Assembly: GCA_030867875.1 (NCBI GenBank)
Contig: JAOWCC010000577.1
Span: forward strand, 92,919,740 to 92,983,739
Source of the DNA: Actinernus sp. WN-2022
Taxonomy: Eukaryota > Cnidaria > Anthozoa > Actiniaria > Actinernidae
Length of the DNA: 64,000 nucleotides
Reading direction: 5' to 3'
In this document: in pieces, positions 21,556 through 34,500 of the stretch
Numbering within the stretch: the stretch's first letter is position 1
Layout of the letters: the number at the start of each line of letters is the position of its first letter
Made by a program: the position numbers and the translations under genes
Notes under the pieces: generated by a model
Told to the model about the DNA's origin: nothing
What the model saw: the letters and a program-made list of their open reading frames with translations, nothing else
The model's database searches: none

Positions 21556-22386
21556 GGGAAATTCAAAGTACCGAGTTCATTGCTGTGTTCCATAATCAAT
21601 GAATCTACCAACATTGATTATAAATTATTCTTCAACTAACAATGCACTCAATATTCTGCAGCCAGCCTTGCACTCACTTGAAAAATGAAGAGAGTGCGAA
21701 ATATACTTAATACTTGTCTATTGTGGTCCATAGTATTCAACATTCCTACATATTAATTGATGTGTCTCGTAGTACAGTATGTAAGATCATATTTATTAGC
21801 ACATTCGGATACGTTAAACAAGTACGTTACATCAATGTTCATTAAATAAATGAAAGAACAAATTAATATGAACTGAAAACACTATTTACATACTTTCGAC
21901 ATCTGAGTACTTTTTATGGCTTTCCCTTGCAACTTAAACACAAGAAATAGACTGCTTACAAGTCACTTCTATTCGTCTAATTTCTATATGAGCGCGAAGC
22001 CATGGTTCAACATGGCAACACATGGTTCAACATGGTTTTCACAACTCTGCCATGTTTGGAGCCACGTCGTGACACCGTGATTTTATTTTTCGTTGCGCAG
22101 TATAGGGCAACAACAATATTTAAACTTAAAAGTACAAACGTCGATGTTACCTAGATTGCGTACCGCATCATTAAATTAAATCAATGACATAGGTGCTGTT
22201 GGAGATATCTCGCTAGTCCAAGAGTTTCTATGAAGAAACTTTAACCGTGAAATATTTTAGTTCCGCAAAGGATACTCGGAAAAGTATAGTCGAGTTATAT
22301 TCGTCTTGGTTAGCTAGAAATGTCCGTTATGAGGTTTTATCATTCGACTCATTCCCACTCCGAATTCACCTGCAAATATCTGCGCA
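21556..22386. other. Non-coding AT-rich stretch
   Basis: No recognised gene or element. Confidence 0.5.
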
Positions 22387-22908
22387 ATCTCGTTCCCAGA
22401 GCCCGCGCGTTTTTCGGCCAGCGGTGACCAAACGCCCCAGGCCATGCTCTGCTCCCCACAGCGGTCAAACGTCTGCGCGTGCGTATTACGGTCAGTCTGG
22501 TGGGCGTGCGCGCGAATTTCCCGCGTAAAATTTACCTTAAAACATATTACAGCAACCGGCGTTTCAAAAAAACTCGGCTTGTGAACTTCTACCCCCAAAA
22601 GTTAAGAAAAATACGTGAAAGTTAAGCTTTTTATTTTCACAGTCGACGGGAAATTGAACAAACTTCAAACTGTGAGTTTACTAATTTTTTTCATCATTTA
22701 ACAAAAACGTTCTCAAGGTTTGAAAACGGGTGTGTGAACAATGACGGCCGCCGGCTCGCTTTGAATTTGTTTTGGAATATGTTGTTGTTGCAAGACTGGA
22801 TGTGATTAAGGTTAAAGCCTTGTGCAGACGTTTGACCGCTGTGTGATGCTCTGGAATAATCTCATATTTTGGCGCTGGCCAAAAGATCGCGGGCTCTGGG
22901 AACGAGAT
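22387..22908. mobile_element. Foldback MITE with ends atctcgttcccagagcccgc
   Basis: Left atctcgttcccagagcccgc and right gcgggctctgggaacgagat are perfect complements for 20 bases. Further inward, cagcggtcaaacgtctgcg pairs with gcagacgtttgaccgctgtg. No target-site duplication is clear. Confidence 0.7.
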
Positions 22909-23402
22909 TGATATCTGCGTTCAAATGACTGTTTGCTACATTTTAAGAGCATGCGCACAACAGCCGTCTCTATTCGAGGGCCAAAAGCGAGCCGTTTCCC
23001 CAGACTAGCGCACTAGTGACCGCTATGATCTGTAAACATGGCAACTCGACTTGCAAAGCTGTTGGAGGCTCAACTTTAGCGTCGTTCATTATGAGGTAAA
23101 GCTATAATTTGTCGAATGATAGTTGCCTTTTTTATAATTATAATTGGCCGAGTGAATTTTTGTTATAAATCATGATCTTTGTGAACAATGCCAAACTTAA
23201 AAAGTGGCCAAACTCGGTCAGGAAAAGGTACGTCGACGTCGTTGTCACATTTATGCAACCATCACTGATGATTCTTTTACCACTCGCATTTCATACATGG
23301 GATACGTTTTGCCACACGTCACGCAACGAGAAACTATAAAGTGCATTTGAATGGCGTTCTCGCACAAATGGACTGTTAGGAGTTGTAATGTAAGCAGTAT
23401 AA

Positions 23403-23886
23403 AGGTGATGTTACACGAGACCATTTTAACGACGATTTTTCGCTCAACATTCGAAATTAAAAGTCAACATAGTGTAACATGGCGCGCTGGACGATTTTTA
23501 ACGCAATCTTCGTTGCGGCAACATGTTGCAAGTTTTTGAATTACCTTCAAAAACCTGCAACATTGTTGCCCGAATTTTGTTGGAGTTGCTTCGTGTAACA
23601 CCCTCGCCGTTGACTTCGTCCCAGAAACCTGTTCGCTACGCCCACGGAAACGAGGCTACGTCGACAAACAATGACTCCATTCGTCCGCGCGCCATGTTTT
23701 TAAACGAGTATTTCAGAGTAGGAGCCTAGGGGCTAGCTAGATGTTGCGCTAAATATCGCCGTCCCGTGTAACATACCCGTTGCTGCATCAATGTCGCGCT
23801 AAAAGTTGTCTCGTGTATATTTATAACATGCATTAAAAATCGTCGCGAAAAATCGTCGTTAAAAGTCGTCTCGTGCAACATCACCT
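23403..23886. mobile_element. Harbinger-like MITE, 484 bp, TAA target duplication
   Basis: Ends AGGTGATGTTACACGAGAC and the complement GTCTCGTGCAACATCACCT, extended by ttttaacgacgatttttcgc and its complement. TAA flanks both sides (23400-23402, 23887-23889). Three-base TWA duplications are typical of PIF/Harbinger. No coding sequence. Confidence 0.82.
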
Positions 23887-24082
23887 TAACTCATAAAAGA
23901 CACAGACATGGTCGTCTGTACTATTAACAAATCAACTTATTATTTTAAAACATTGAGTGGTCTGTAATCGATGTCAGGGTCTCCCTGTTAACCTCTCGGG
24001 CACGGCGCCTACTACTTGTAAAAGCCAAGCACGCAGAGGATCACGAGTATGGTAAAACTTAGAGAGATTTTACTAAGGTCGC

Positions 24083-24451
24083 GGCTAGATTCCATCCGCC
24101 AGAATGTCGAATTGTAATTTTCTCGATGTTATATTTCTAGGGTACAAACTAAAGCGGCACTTAGAAATTTAGGCGAACAAGTACGCTTCCCTCAACCGCT
24201 ATATAAAAAAAATATCGGCTCCACGAAGACTCGAACCGAAACCCTAACCCATCTATTAACCGAAACCCTAACCGTCACTATCCCTTACGCCACCAGCGAT
24301 TTGCTGTCAACAACCGCTTTTTAGAACTTTTATGCTGCATGCTGTTTGAGTAGCAGGCGTTACTTCATTAGACACCAGTTCCTGCTCTCAATGAAGTATT
24401 TTAGTGCACTGCATTTTGGGATTGCGTCCTTCTGGCGGATGGAATCTAGCC
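24083..24451. mobile_element. MITE with 22-bp perfect inverted ends enclosing a tRNA-like sequence
   Basis: The left end starts ggctagattccatccgccag at 24083 and the right end finishes tggcggatggaatctagcc at 24451. Between them is a minus-strand tRNA-like segment. No target duplication was confirmed. Confidence 0.6.
24214..24300 (-). repeat. tRNA-like (SINE-type) Pol III promoter segment
   Basis: The minus strand has tggcgtaagggatagtga, close to an A box, and ggttcgagtc, a B box, followed by ttcgtggagccgat. Four terminal bases (atcg/cgat) can pair. An internal duplicated ggttagggtttcggtt makes the spacing too long for a normal tRNA, so I read it as a SINE-like remnant. Confidence 0.35.
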
Positions 24452-25055
24452 CTAACCTTTTACTTAACCCGTGAAACAAAAATTAATAGTCAGTATCTAA
24501 TAATCAAGTAGAAACAAAAGAAAACGATGGAATTATGGTCTAATTATGCCTATTAGTGTAATATATAATTCACGGGTTAAGTAAAATCACTCTACCAAGC
24601 ATTGAGAATAATTACCAATCTTTATAAAATGCCAATTTTTTTAAATGACGATGTTACCCATTACGTGTCGAATGTTTGGCTTTTGTGTATGTTTTCATTT
24701 TCCCCCCAATGTTTTATTTCTATACCAGGTATGTTTTAAATATCTTGCAAAAACTGATTAAATCTCCACGAGCCAAAGCACCAATAGATCACGTAACTAT
24801 CTTAAGGCCTTTATAAACCTAAGCCCAGTGTACACGACAAGTATTTTGGGTACGGCCGCTCTTAAAGGGGAACCGAACCCTAAATCAATCCGACGACTAT
24901 ACAAACTTGTATTCAAGAGAAATAAGTTCTGCTATTTTATTTATTTGTGGTGCACGTCTAAAAAGAGGAAATACGTTTTGAAGGTTGAAAAAGAGCCGAT
25001 TCTCCGCTGATAAAGCGAGTTTGTGTGGCGGCTCAATTCAGTGCTTTTTACTGAT
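24452..25055. other. Non-coding stretch
   Basis: No recognised gene. A tttattt run near 24937 would read AATAAA on the minus strand and could be the polyadenylation signal of the cyclase gene, but this is a guess. Confidence 0.3.
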
Positions 25056-25059
25056 GTTA

Positions 25060-25340
25060 GGAGTTCCGTGTCCAAGTTAAGAGTGCCGTGCCCAAGTTAA
25101 GAGTTCTGTGCCCAAGTTAGGAGTTCCGTGCCCAAGTTAGGAGTGCCGTGCCCAAGTTAATAGTGCCGTGCCCAAGTTAAGAGTGCCGTGCCCAAGTTAA
25201 GAGTGCCGTGCCAAGTTAAGAGCGCCTTACCCAAGTTAAGAGTGCCGTGCCCAAGTTAAGAGTGCCGTGCCCAAGTTAAGAGTGCCGTGCCCAAGTTAAG
25301 AGTGCCGTGCCCAAGTTAAGAGTGCCTTTCCCGGACTTAA
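25060..25340. repeat. 20-bp minisatellite gtgcccaagttaagagtgcc
   Basis: About fourteen copies of a 20-bp unit, mostly exact, with variants (gttaggagttccgtg). The array starts roughly 65 bp beyond the cyclase stop codon, so it probably lies in the 3' UTR or just past it. Confidence 0.88.
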
Positions 25341-25403
25341 GACATTAAAACACTACATTTTCGGGGGGAAATAAGAACAACCCGGATATTTTTTTGTACG
25401 CGT

Positions 25404-25529
25404 CTAGCTTGCATAGTACGTGTTAAGAGTTTCGTAGTCCGGTTCGTTGTTATCCGGACCGGGCTTCGGAAGGGGTTTACTGAACCCTTCTTTTCCCACC
25501 AGCCAGTAGGTGGTTATCATGCCACGGCG
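25404..25529 (-). CDS. Cyclase exon 21: last strand, tail and stop
   Basis: Encodes [20 protein letters not shown], then a short tail and TAG at 25406-25404. The T-Y-W-L-x-G motif is the usual end of receptor cyclase domains. Confidence 0.92.
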   Translation of the reverse strand, partial: RRGMITTYWLVGKEGFSKPLPKPGPDNNEPDYETLNTYYAS

Positions 25530-28500
25530 CTGAAATAAAATAAATCGAAAAACGTTAGTAAACACATCTAGGAGTCCATGCAGTGTACTACTGTGTGTAC
25601 TGGCATCTTAATAATGTATAGCCCCTAGCGAGTAAGCGTAACACTACCACAGGTAATAATAATAATAATAATAATAATGCACTTATATAGCGCAAATTAG
25701 CATATGGAAAATGTTCAGATGCGCTTTTACAAAGTCTCTACTTTTAAAATACACTAACAAACTAATAATTAACTAAACAATTCATTAAGAATAACAGTCC
25801 AATAAAATGTTTAGTCGATAATAGCGATAATAAAACTAGTCGTAGGTAGTAGCTAAAGGCTAAAGACTTCTCTGAATAAGTAAGTCTTGAGCTGCTTCTT
25901 GAAATAGTCATAGGATTTGATTTGCCTAATACTAGCAGGTAATTTATTCCATAGAAAAGGTGCGGCTGATGTAAATGACCTATCGCCAATAGTAGACAAT
26001 GATTTAAAGGACGGTACGATCAGCCGTAGCTCATTATTAGATCTAGTGTTATAAAAAGAGCGCCCTCTGACTTTAATTAATTGAGAAATATACGAAGGGC
26101 ACATATCATGGATAGCTTTGTAAGTGATAATAAGTATCTTAAAGATTATCCTAGTTTTGACTGGAAGCCAGTGTAAGCTAATGAGAACCGGAGTAATATG
26201 TGCAAAACGGGAAACCTTACATATGATTCTAGCGGCAGCATTTTGAACTCTTTGAAGTTTTGCTATTTGGTAAGCAGGAAGACCATAACATAAACTGTTA
26301 CAGTAGTCAAGGCGACATGAAATAAATGCATGGACAAGGATAGTGCTAGACTCAATGGTTAAAATTTTTCTAATCTTTCTAATGTTATGTAAATAATAAA
26401 ATGATGATTTACACGTTTTATTAATGTATGTCTCTAGAGACAGCCTTGGGTCCATCCAGGTAACCCCAAATCCAAACCGCTTTATGAATATACCTCGTTG
26501 TGTATCAAATTCACTTTTTTCACCTGGTGGCCATCTTGGATTCAAAGCGAGGCAATCCTTTGTTTTTGCCAGCCGGTTAGCCTCGCAGTGAGGGATAGTC
26601 AAAACGAGGCTAACCTGGCAAAAACAAAGGATTGCCTCGTTTTGAATCCAAGATGGCCACCAGATGAAGAGAGTGAATTAGAGCTTGAGACCAAGGTAAG
26701 CCGAACACATTCAGTCTATATTTGGTGTGATTTAAGCCACGTGTACATGACAAGTATTTTGGACACGGCGACTCCAAACAGTCGGGCCGAGACGACTTTT
26801 ACACAAGGTAATTTAAAATACCAAGAGTTCAGTATTATTATCTACCTTCGTCCTAACTTGTCCTCTCTCTTCCAAGTAAAATCCGCCGAGTTCCCTGAGA
26901 CGGAGAAATGTTTCCCGGCTCACTTGGATACGTTGACCTGAAAAAGAAATCATATTCATAATCACAACTGACAATGTCATTTGTTTAAGCATTCGGATAA
27001 AAACATAAAACATAGAGAGACATAGGTGGACGGAGCACCTCGACTGGCTTAAAGCCCCTCTAGGGGGTCTCCAAGGGCATACGATTTGTCGTCCTTAATT
27101 GGAGACGAGGTCAAAGTCTAACCGTTTGTAGTTCCAGAACGGAATTAATTTGCAAACGCAGCGCCTTCTTGTCGGTTGTTGTAAGACTCTGAGTGGAGTC
27201 GAGCGCACCGGCGACCTCCCGCACAACAGACTAGCGCGCTCCCACTGAGCTAAATAGGGTATTGAACCTGAAGTCTTACCAACTCCTGTGCTCTCCATTC
27301 TCGCGGCGACATTGACGGTGTGACCAAACACACTGTACCGGGGCATTCTGACACCAACTACGCCAGCAACTACGGGACCTACGGGGAAATAGGGCGATCA
27401 TGAAATCTCATTAGACTGCCCGGGGGGGGGGGGGGGGGGGGGGACTCCCCATAAAAATAGACGGGGGTGCTCGACGTGAGAAATGAAATTCACCCCTAAA
27501 AGATAGCAATATGGGCGTGGCTCACAAAAAATTTACCCCTAACAGATAGCACTCCAAAAGACAAGAAAATGGCATTAATTGGATTTATTAGAGACTATAT
27601 AAAGACATTATACCGATTCAACTTGTGGGGTCTCATGCTCGAGGATCCAGCGCTATTTTTTCTCGGCCACAAAAAATTTGGGTCTCGGAGACCCCTAAAA
27701 GATAGCAGACCTTTGGAAGACCCCTAAGAGATAGCACTGCTAACGATTTTAACCCCTAAAAGATAGGTCGAGCACCCCCGTCTATTTTTATGGGGAGTCC
27801 CCCCCCCCCCCCCCCCCCGGGTTAGACTGTTGACATTTATATTCGCTATATACAGTTTAAAAAACGTCTAGGAGTTTTGAAGAAGAGTACCGTGCATGAT
27901 TATTAAGTAATTGTCCATGTAAGAACTATAGTAAAAGCAATAGAGCCTGCACGGCAATGAGCATATCCTCACGGTCGATTTTGCGTGATATGACTTAAGT
28001 CTACAGTCCATATACACCCAGAAAATAAAGTAGTTTTTATGCTATGAGCTATTTTACTGTGAAAACTCAAAGAAACCACCATCCAGCCAATCGGAAAGGG
28101 AGAAAACAAAAGATTTTTCAATCGCAAATTTCAAAATTGATAACTTTCCTCACGGTCGATATTCTTCGAAATTAAACCATAGTCATTTTGATCAAAAATA
28201 AATTGAAACTTCAAAAAATATCATATAAAAATGTATTATTTCGATGGTTTTCTACTGAATTTATGAGTATCAACCAAAGAAATTACGAGAGAAGAATAGA
28301 AAATGAACAGCTTTTTACATTCCTTGCCGTTCAGTGCTATCATTCTTAGCCAGACCACTACTTTAAAATAGCGGAGCTTCTGTGCATGCGCGGGCCGAAG
28401 CAGAACGCCATAAGCATAGCGCGTCCGAAACCCAGCCCCACCTCTACTATATGTAGCACGTTTTCTCAGAACGAAATCGATTTGTGTTGCGATAGCTCGG

Positions 28501-31500
28501 CCCAACAGCGCTCTCTAAATGTAATTTCTGACGGCTGAGAGACGAAGGAACGAATTAGTCAGAAATTGTATTCTGACGTCACGAGCTAGAGGCTTGGATA
28601 TCCTCTAGGGATTGCTGGTACTACTTAAGCATGGAGCGGGAAAGGTGAAGTCAATCTACGTCGGTCAGTCAGTTGATAAGTACTCAGTTACTTTTCGTTT
28701 CACTTTGATATATCGTTTTAAGGACTGTTTACCTCGTCCCTGGAGGTCAGTGCCACTGCATTAATCGGGGAATACGTTTCAACACATTTTTTGTCCACAT
28801 CTAAAGAGTGGTTTTTAGTGGTTTTTCGTATCTGGCGCGGCACATTTCATGTATTGTACATGATGTACATAAGTAGGGCGTGATAGTCCGTAAATCTGAC
28901 TGCCTGTCACTCCTTAACAAACTATTCAATATGAACGTCTCGGTGTAGAATACATGATGTAACGACCGAGACATCCTTTTTTACTATTTTGTTTACCCCG
29001 GAAATCATTTTATTTAGCAGTCTTCTTTCCATATCCTGGTATTTCTCTCACGAAAAAGAAGGAAACTATTTTTTTCTACCTAACTCGGGCCACTTGCTTG
29101 TAAGCCCAATGCATTAACTTTGCCATCACTACTAGATGACGGTTTGTTTGTTTTTCTCTAATTGCTGCGAGCGTAGCGAACAGCAACATATTCTTTCCCG
29201 GGCATGACTCCAGAAGCGAGATCGGTTTGTGCGTTTGCGTCGGTTTCTCTATCTTTGTCGACATTGTCGTCCTAGACGTTGTCGTCCTAAACGTTGTCGT
29301 CATAGACGTTGTTGTCCCAGACGTTATCGTGCTAGACGTTGTCGTCATAGACGTTGTCATCCTAGACGTTGTCGTCATAGACGTCGGTTGCGTGGTCGAC
29401 GCGGCGCTCCACAAATTTCCCGCGCGCTCAAACTACATACACGTGCAAGTGGAAAGGTGAAGCTGTTGTTTCCCTAGGGAGTTATCATGTTTTGAGGCCT
29501 GTCACGTGATACGTTCTCGTCCTCTCGAAAAAGGCGTTTAACTTGATGTGGGGAGGGTGTATAACAATAGGCATTAACTCTACATCACTTGTTATGTACC
29601 TGTGTGAATTCCGATTCGCAGCTGTAGCTGGTCTTCAGGTCGGTGCCTTATACGGAACTCCGTCATGTGACTGAGTAGGTGCAGAGCCATACTGGCTATC
29701 TCGCCTGCATGTTGTGCACCATTCAGCATAGGACAACCGCTGACCACCATGTACGCATCACCGATCGTCTCCACCTTTCATAGAGCACACACATAATTAC
29801 ATATCTAAAATCTATCTAAGCGTTATATATAGTCAGAATACTTCGACGCTGAATATATCTATGTTAAACTCTAAAATGTTACTAAAATAATGTACAAAAG
29901 AGTTTGTCAAAAGTGGCCGGAATCGCCCAACTGGTAATAACATAATGTAAACCTACCTTGTACACATCAAAGTAAGTGATGATCTCGTCAAAGGCAACGT
30001 ACAGATCATGCAAGAAGTTGACAATCTGAAAAAGGTAGTAAATGTTACGTAAGCAACAACACTTCAGCATCCTTTTTCTACAAAGAACCAAGACTCACAA
30101 GCTTCGAAACATCTCGCGTACCTCGTGAGGTGTGCTGTTAGAGCACAGCTTCGTGAATCCTACGATGTCACTGAAGAAAATTGTCACCTCCTCAAATTCC
30201 TCAGCCTGAACCGAATTGTAGAGCTTGAGTTCCTCGGCCACTGGTCTGCATGGAAAAGAATGAAGGATTAACTTTACATCAATAAAGCTGCCAGGAACGA
30301 AAACTTCATACCAAAGATAATTTTGCATCTTTTTCTATTGATAATGATAATATAAATATATCTATATCTATATCGGAAAATATTTATTATCATCAATATA
30401 ATATATATATATACGCAGCAACATCAATACCACCCTTCAGGCTTTTCAATAGAGATCCGTACTTTGTCTGGGTAAAGTAGCCGACAAAAATATCCGGAGT
30501 TAGACGGTAAATTTCGCTGGCTGCAGGCTCTTATCGAAAACCCTGCGCACGCCATCTGGAAAACGTACACGAAGGACGGGACGCAAATACGTTAAACAAT
30601 GATGGAGTCATAGCAAACAGTTTGTTGGGCTCGGGCTGCAAATGGCAGTACGCGCCGCAGAAACGAACACTGTGCCCTCCAAAGGTCATAAAAACGAACT
30701 ACTATTTACTGTAGTTGGGAAGTGTAAGTGAAAAACAATTCTAAAATGAAGCCAAGAGATCGCCCAAGAAGTTTCTAACATGGCTCTTGGGTCCTGTACT
30801 TACGGAGGAAGCAATCTGTAGAGGAGGACATCTGTCTTCTCCTTTTCCTCGTTCAGATCGCGAGTTTTCTCTGCTGACTGCTGTTCCATGTGTTTGGCGT
30901 GTTTCTCCATCATAGATAACATGTTCTCGATGATGTTGGTATTCCTACGAAATCATCAAAGTTGTGTTGCAGGTTATTTATAATGGATGACTAATTTTTA
31001 AACAAAAAAACTAGTGCAGGTCTGCGTCGGCAGGGAGGTTAAACACTGGTTACGTTGACACTCACTACATAGTAGTATTTCTTGGTTTATTAGCCAGTGA
31101 AATACCATTTCCATAACAACATAACTTCACAAGTTCACCGAGATAGTTTCCTAGTTCGGCTGCATTGAAAAACTACTGCCTGTCATTGACTCCTCGGTTT
31201 CCATCTCCGCTTGTTTCTTTCCTTTGCTATTTTTTTCCTTCGTATCTCCCATCTTTTGTCTCCTCACAGATATATTTTAGATTTATAATTATCTTGTTGA
31301 CACTAGGATTAGTCAGAATTACTACACTTGCCTGTGTTTTCCACTGATTATCTTGAGTACCTCTACGATGCGCAAGAAGTTCGGTCTGTCTTCGGGATCT
31401 TCAACCCAGCATTCCTCCATGAACTGGATTAGGTCGGCGCGGACATCATCAGTGGAAACGTGAGGACGGAACGGAGGGTTGTCTCGAGCTATGATACGCT

Positions 31501-34500
31501 CAATTATCTCTGCAAAGAAATAATAGAATAGCTAGCACGACAAAGTCATAATGAATTACAACTTGTGGGTGTCAATGTTAAACCTCCTGACGATGTCTGC
31601 GTTTGCTAGTATGACCCAAGGTCCAGTTGTGCAAAGACTGATAGTTAAGTTAATCCAGTCCTGACTATAAACAGATATGCCAAATCCACTGCTGCATGGG
31701 TTGATTCATGAATTCTCGCCGCTAAATATTTAATTAACATCTGTTTCAAGAAATCTTCTTAAAACCGTCATTGTTCGATTAGTGGCTGTTAATTGGCTAC
31801 AAACAGTTAAAGGGGCTGTATCATGGTGGTACTCATATATGGCGTCAATGTTCGATTAGTGGCTGTTAATTGACTACGAACAGTTAAAGTGCATATGGGC
31901 CCGACTGTTGAAACAAGTTGCTGTTAAATTGTTGGCAATATGGTCTAACTTAAAATATGTCGAAAAAATTGGAAAATTCGTTTGAGTTTTTTTAATTGGA
32001 TACAAGTATGAGCCATTTTGGGCTTGGGGGTCGCCATCTTGGATCTGATGACGTCACACGGTTGTCCCATCCGTTTCAACAGTCGGGGTTCTCTTTGAAG
32101 GTCAAAGTGGAAAACGAAATGACCAACACAGCTAAAAATAGATTAACCATCTACCATTTTCGTTTATTAATCAAATTTTAATGACGTCATTTAAGCCACA
32201 AGCCAATTTTAGTTCCTTTTTGCTCTGTGACTATGCCAAGTCTACTTATTAAAATATATTTCAATAAGATTGTAAGAATCACATGTCTGACGCTGAAAAA
32301 CAACTGAAAGATAAACACAGTCAATGTTACGACTCAATTCATTTTCGGCTCATTAACTATAACGTGATTTAAATGACATCGTCTTTTTCTTTGTTTATGA
32401 CTGCATTGTTTTAGCGATAAACGCAATTGCCTGAAAGAATGATATACCCTGAATATCTGACAAGATTTCAGTGAATAACAAATAACCTGACTGTCCTTCT
32501 CGTTTTTGAGACCATTCCTTTGTATTAACATTTGCTCTGGTTTATTAACGCACTTCAGATAACCAAGGTCTATAGCGAGTTCTTTACAGTAACTTACCTC
32601 TTGGCTCGAGTTCACTGCCGTCGAATGGCGCAGCCGTGGTGCAAATCTCCTGGACGATGATAGCAAAGCTATACACATCTCCCTTTTGGCTCATTCCTTC
32701 TCTCTCCATTTTATCCATGTTGATGTGTTCCGGGGCGCACCAAAGCAGATCTGGCAGAAACAATCATTTAAAAAGTTAGTTTTTAGCAATGAGGAGACTT
32801 GTTTAAAGGTCCCCGCTCAAGATACTATAAACGGAAAAAAATGATTGATAACGTTACAATACATAAACCAGATGTTTCTCTACTGCGTGATTGGTGGAAT
32901 CGTGTCACGTGAGGCAATTAAAGTTGCGCGGCGATGACGGCCGAATTGATTTCTTATACCAAAACACCGTTTTTACCATAACACGTAAATGGGTCATCTT
33001 TTTTCATAAAACGTTTTGGCGGGAATCTGGTAGCGCGCCATGTTTGCGCAAAATGTTTGGCGCCTTAATTCTGTGAGAAGTTATAAATAAAGATAAAAAC
33101 ACACCAAAGTGAGCGACTTGGCGAACTCAAATTCTGTTAAAAATAATCCGGCAAGCATAAAACGAACCCTGTTCCTAGCTGATTGAACCGCTGAACTGCT
33201 GGTACAAATGAGCCGGTTATAATTACAGTTGAACTTCAGTTCACTCGGTTGTACGAAGTTAAGCAACATTTGTTTCTTTGCTTTCTACAAACAAGAAAAC
33301 AGTGTTGGACATTTGCTGAAACTGTTAAAGTGATGACCAGACGGATTCAATATCTCAGGGTTTCTTCGATTCACGAATTCGCTTCAACAACTCATGGTTT
33401 GTATTCGCTGATACTCCGTCCTATGGCGGAGAGCAAATATCGGGACACGTGATGGGTTATTAGCGTGTGCAGGGGCTCCCGTAATAGAAACGAGCTTCAC
33501 TCAGAAGCTGTTCGCTTATCTTTCACATAAAAGGTATATGCACTTTTTGTGAGTTCACATACCTGAGTACATCGTTTCTGCTGATACATTCCCTTTTATC
33601 TGGCCAGCTTTAAAGGAATGTAAGCCCCAATCGGTTACCTTCACCATCCAATGGTTGTCAATTACACACTTTGATGACGTGAGACAGCCGTGGTACTCGA
33701 TTGGGCTGTCGTGAAGATACTTCATACCCTGCGAAATAAGATACATCAACAGTGTCAAATATCATGCGCTTCTTCTGCATAGGTCCTTTTCAATGGACTC
33801 GGAATTTAATTTAGGATGAAGTAGAGTATTACCGCAAAAATGCATGAGTGTCCATCTGGGAATGGGTGCTGACTCACAGACCAAGTGTGGATCAAGATCA
33901 GGTTATTTTTAGAACACCCGAGGTGTGGATCAAGATCAGGTTATTTTTAGAACACCCGAGGTGTGGATCAAGATCAGGTTATTTTTAGAACACCCGAGGT
34001 GTGGATCAAGTTCAGGTTATTTTTAGAACACCCGAGGTGTGGATCAAGATCAGGTTATTTTTAGAACACCCGAGGTGTGGATCAAGATCAGGTTATTTTT
34101 AGAACACCCGAGGTGTGGATCAAGATCAGGTTATTTTTAGAACACCCGAGGTGTGGATCAAGATTAGGTTATGTTTAGAACACCCGAGGTCTGGATCAAG
34201 ATTAGGTTATTTTTAGAACACCCGAGGTGAATAAATCCCATAACCCCGAGTGGAAGGCCGATGAAATGCTTATATTTTCACAACGGCGAGGCTTTCTCAT
34301 TGTACAGAGATTGTACGCAATAACAATATCTCTTTACATAAATCATTAGGAAGCATTGTTTGCCTAGTACATTGTTGCATAAAATGACTGTTCACAAGGC
34401 TTCTGATTGTTTTTCTCGCGGCTACAAATAGCCTGATCTGGGGAAACGCTGGCTCACGAATGCATAACAGATTGACGCTCCTGGTAACGTGCTACATTAT

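Noticed and set aside
24235..24275. ccctaaccc-like telomeric repeats
   Set aside because: Only isolated, imperfect copies within a tRNA-like repeat; not a telomeric array.
29227..29477. Overlapping frames rich in Val-Asp or Arg-His repeats
   Set aside because: Products of the 15-bp minisatellite inside a cyclase intron, open in several frames on both strands.
33885..34229. CRISPR-like appearance of regular repeats
   Set aside because: Units abut with no variable spacers, the genome is eukaryotic, and the array lies in an intron; it is a minisatellite.
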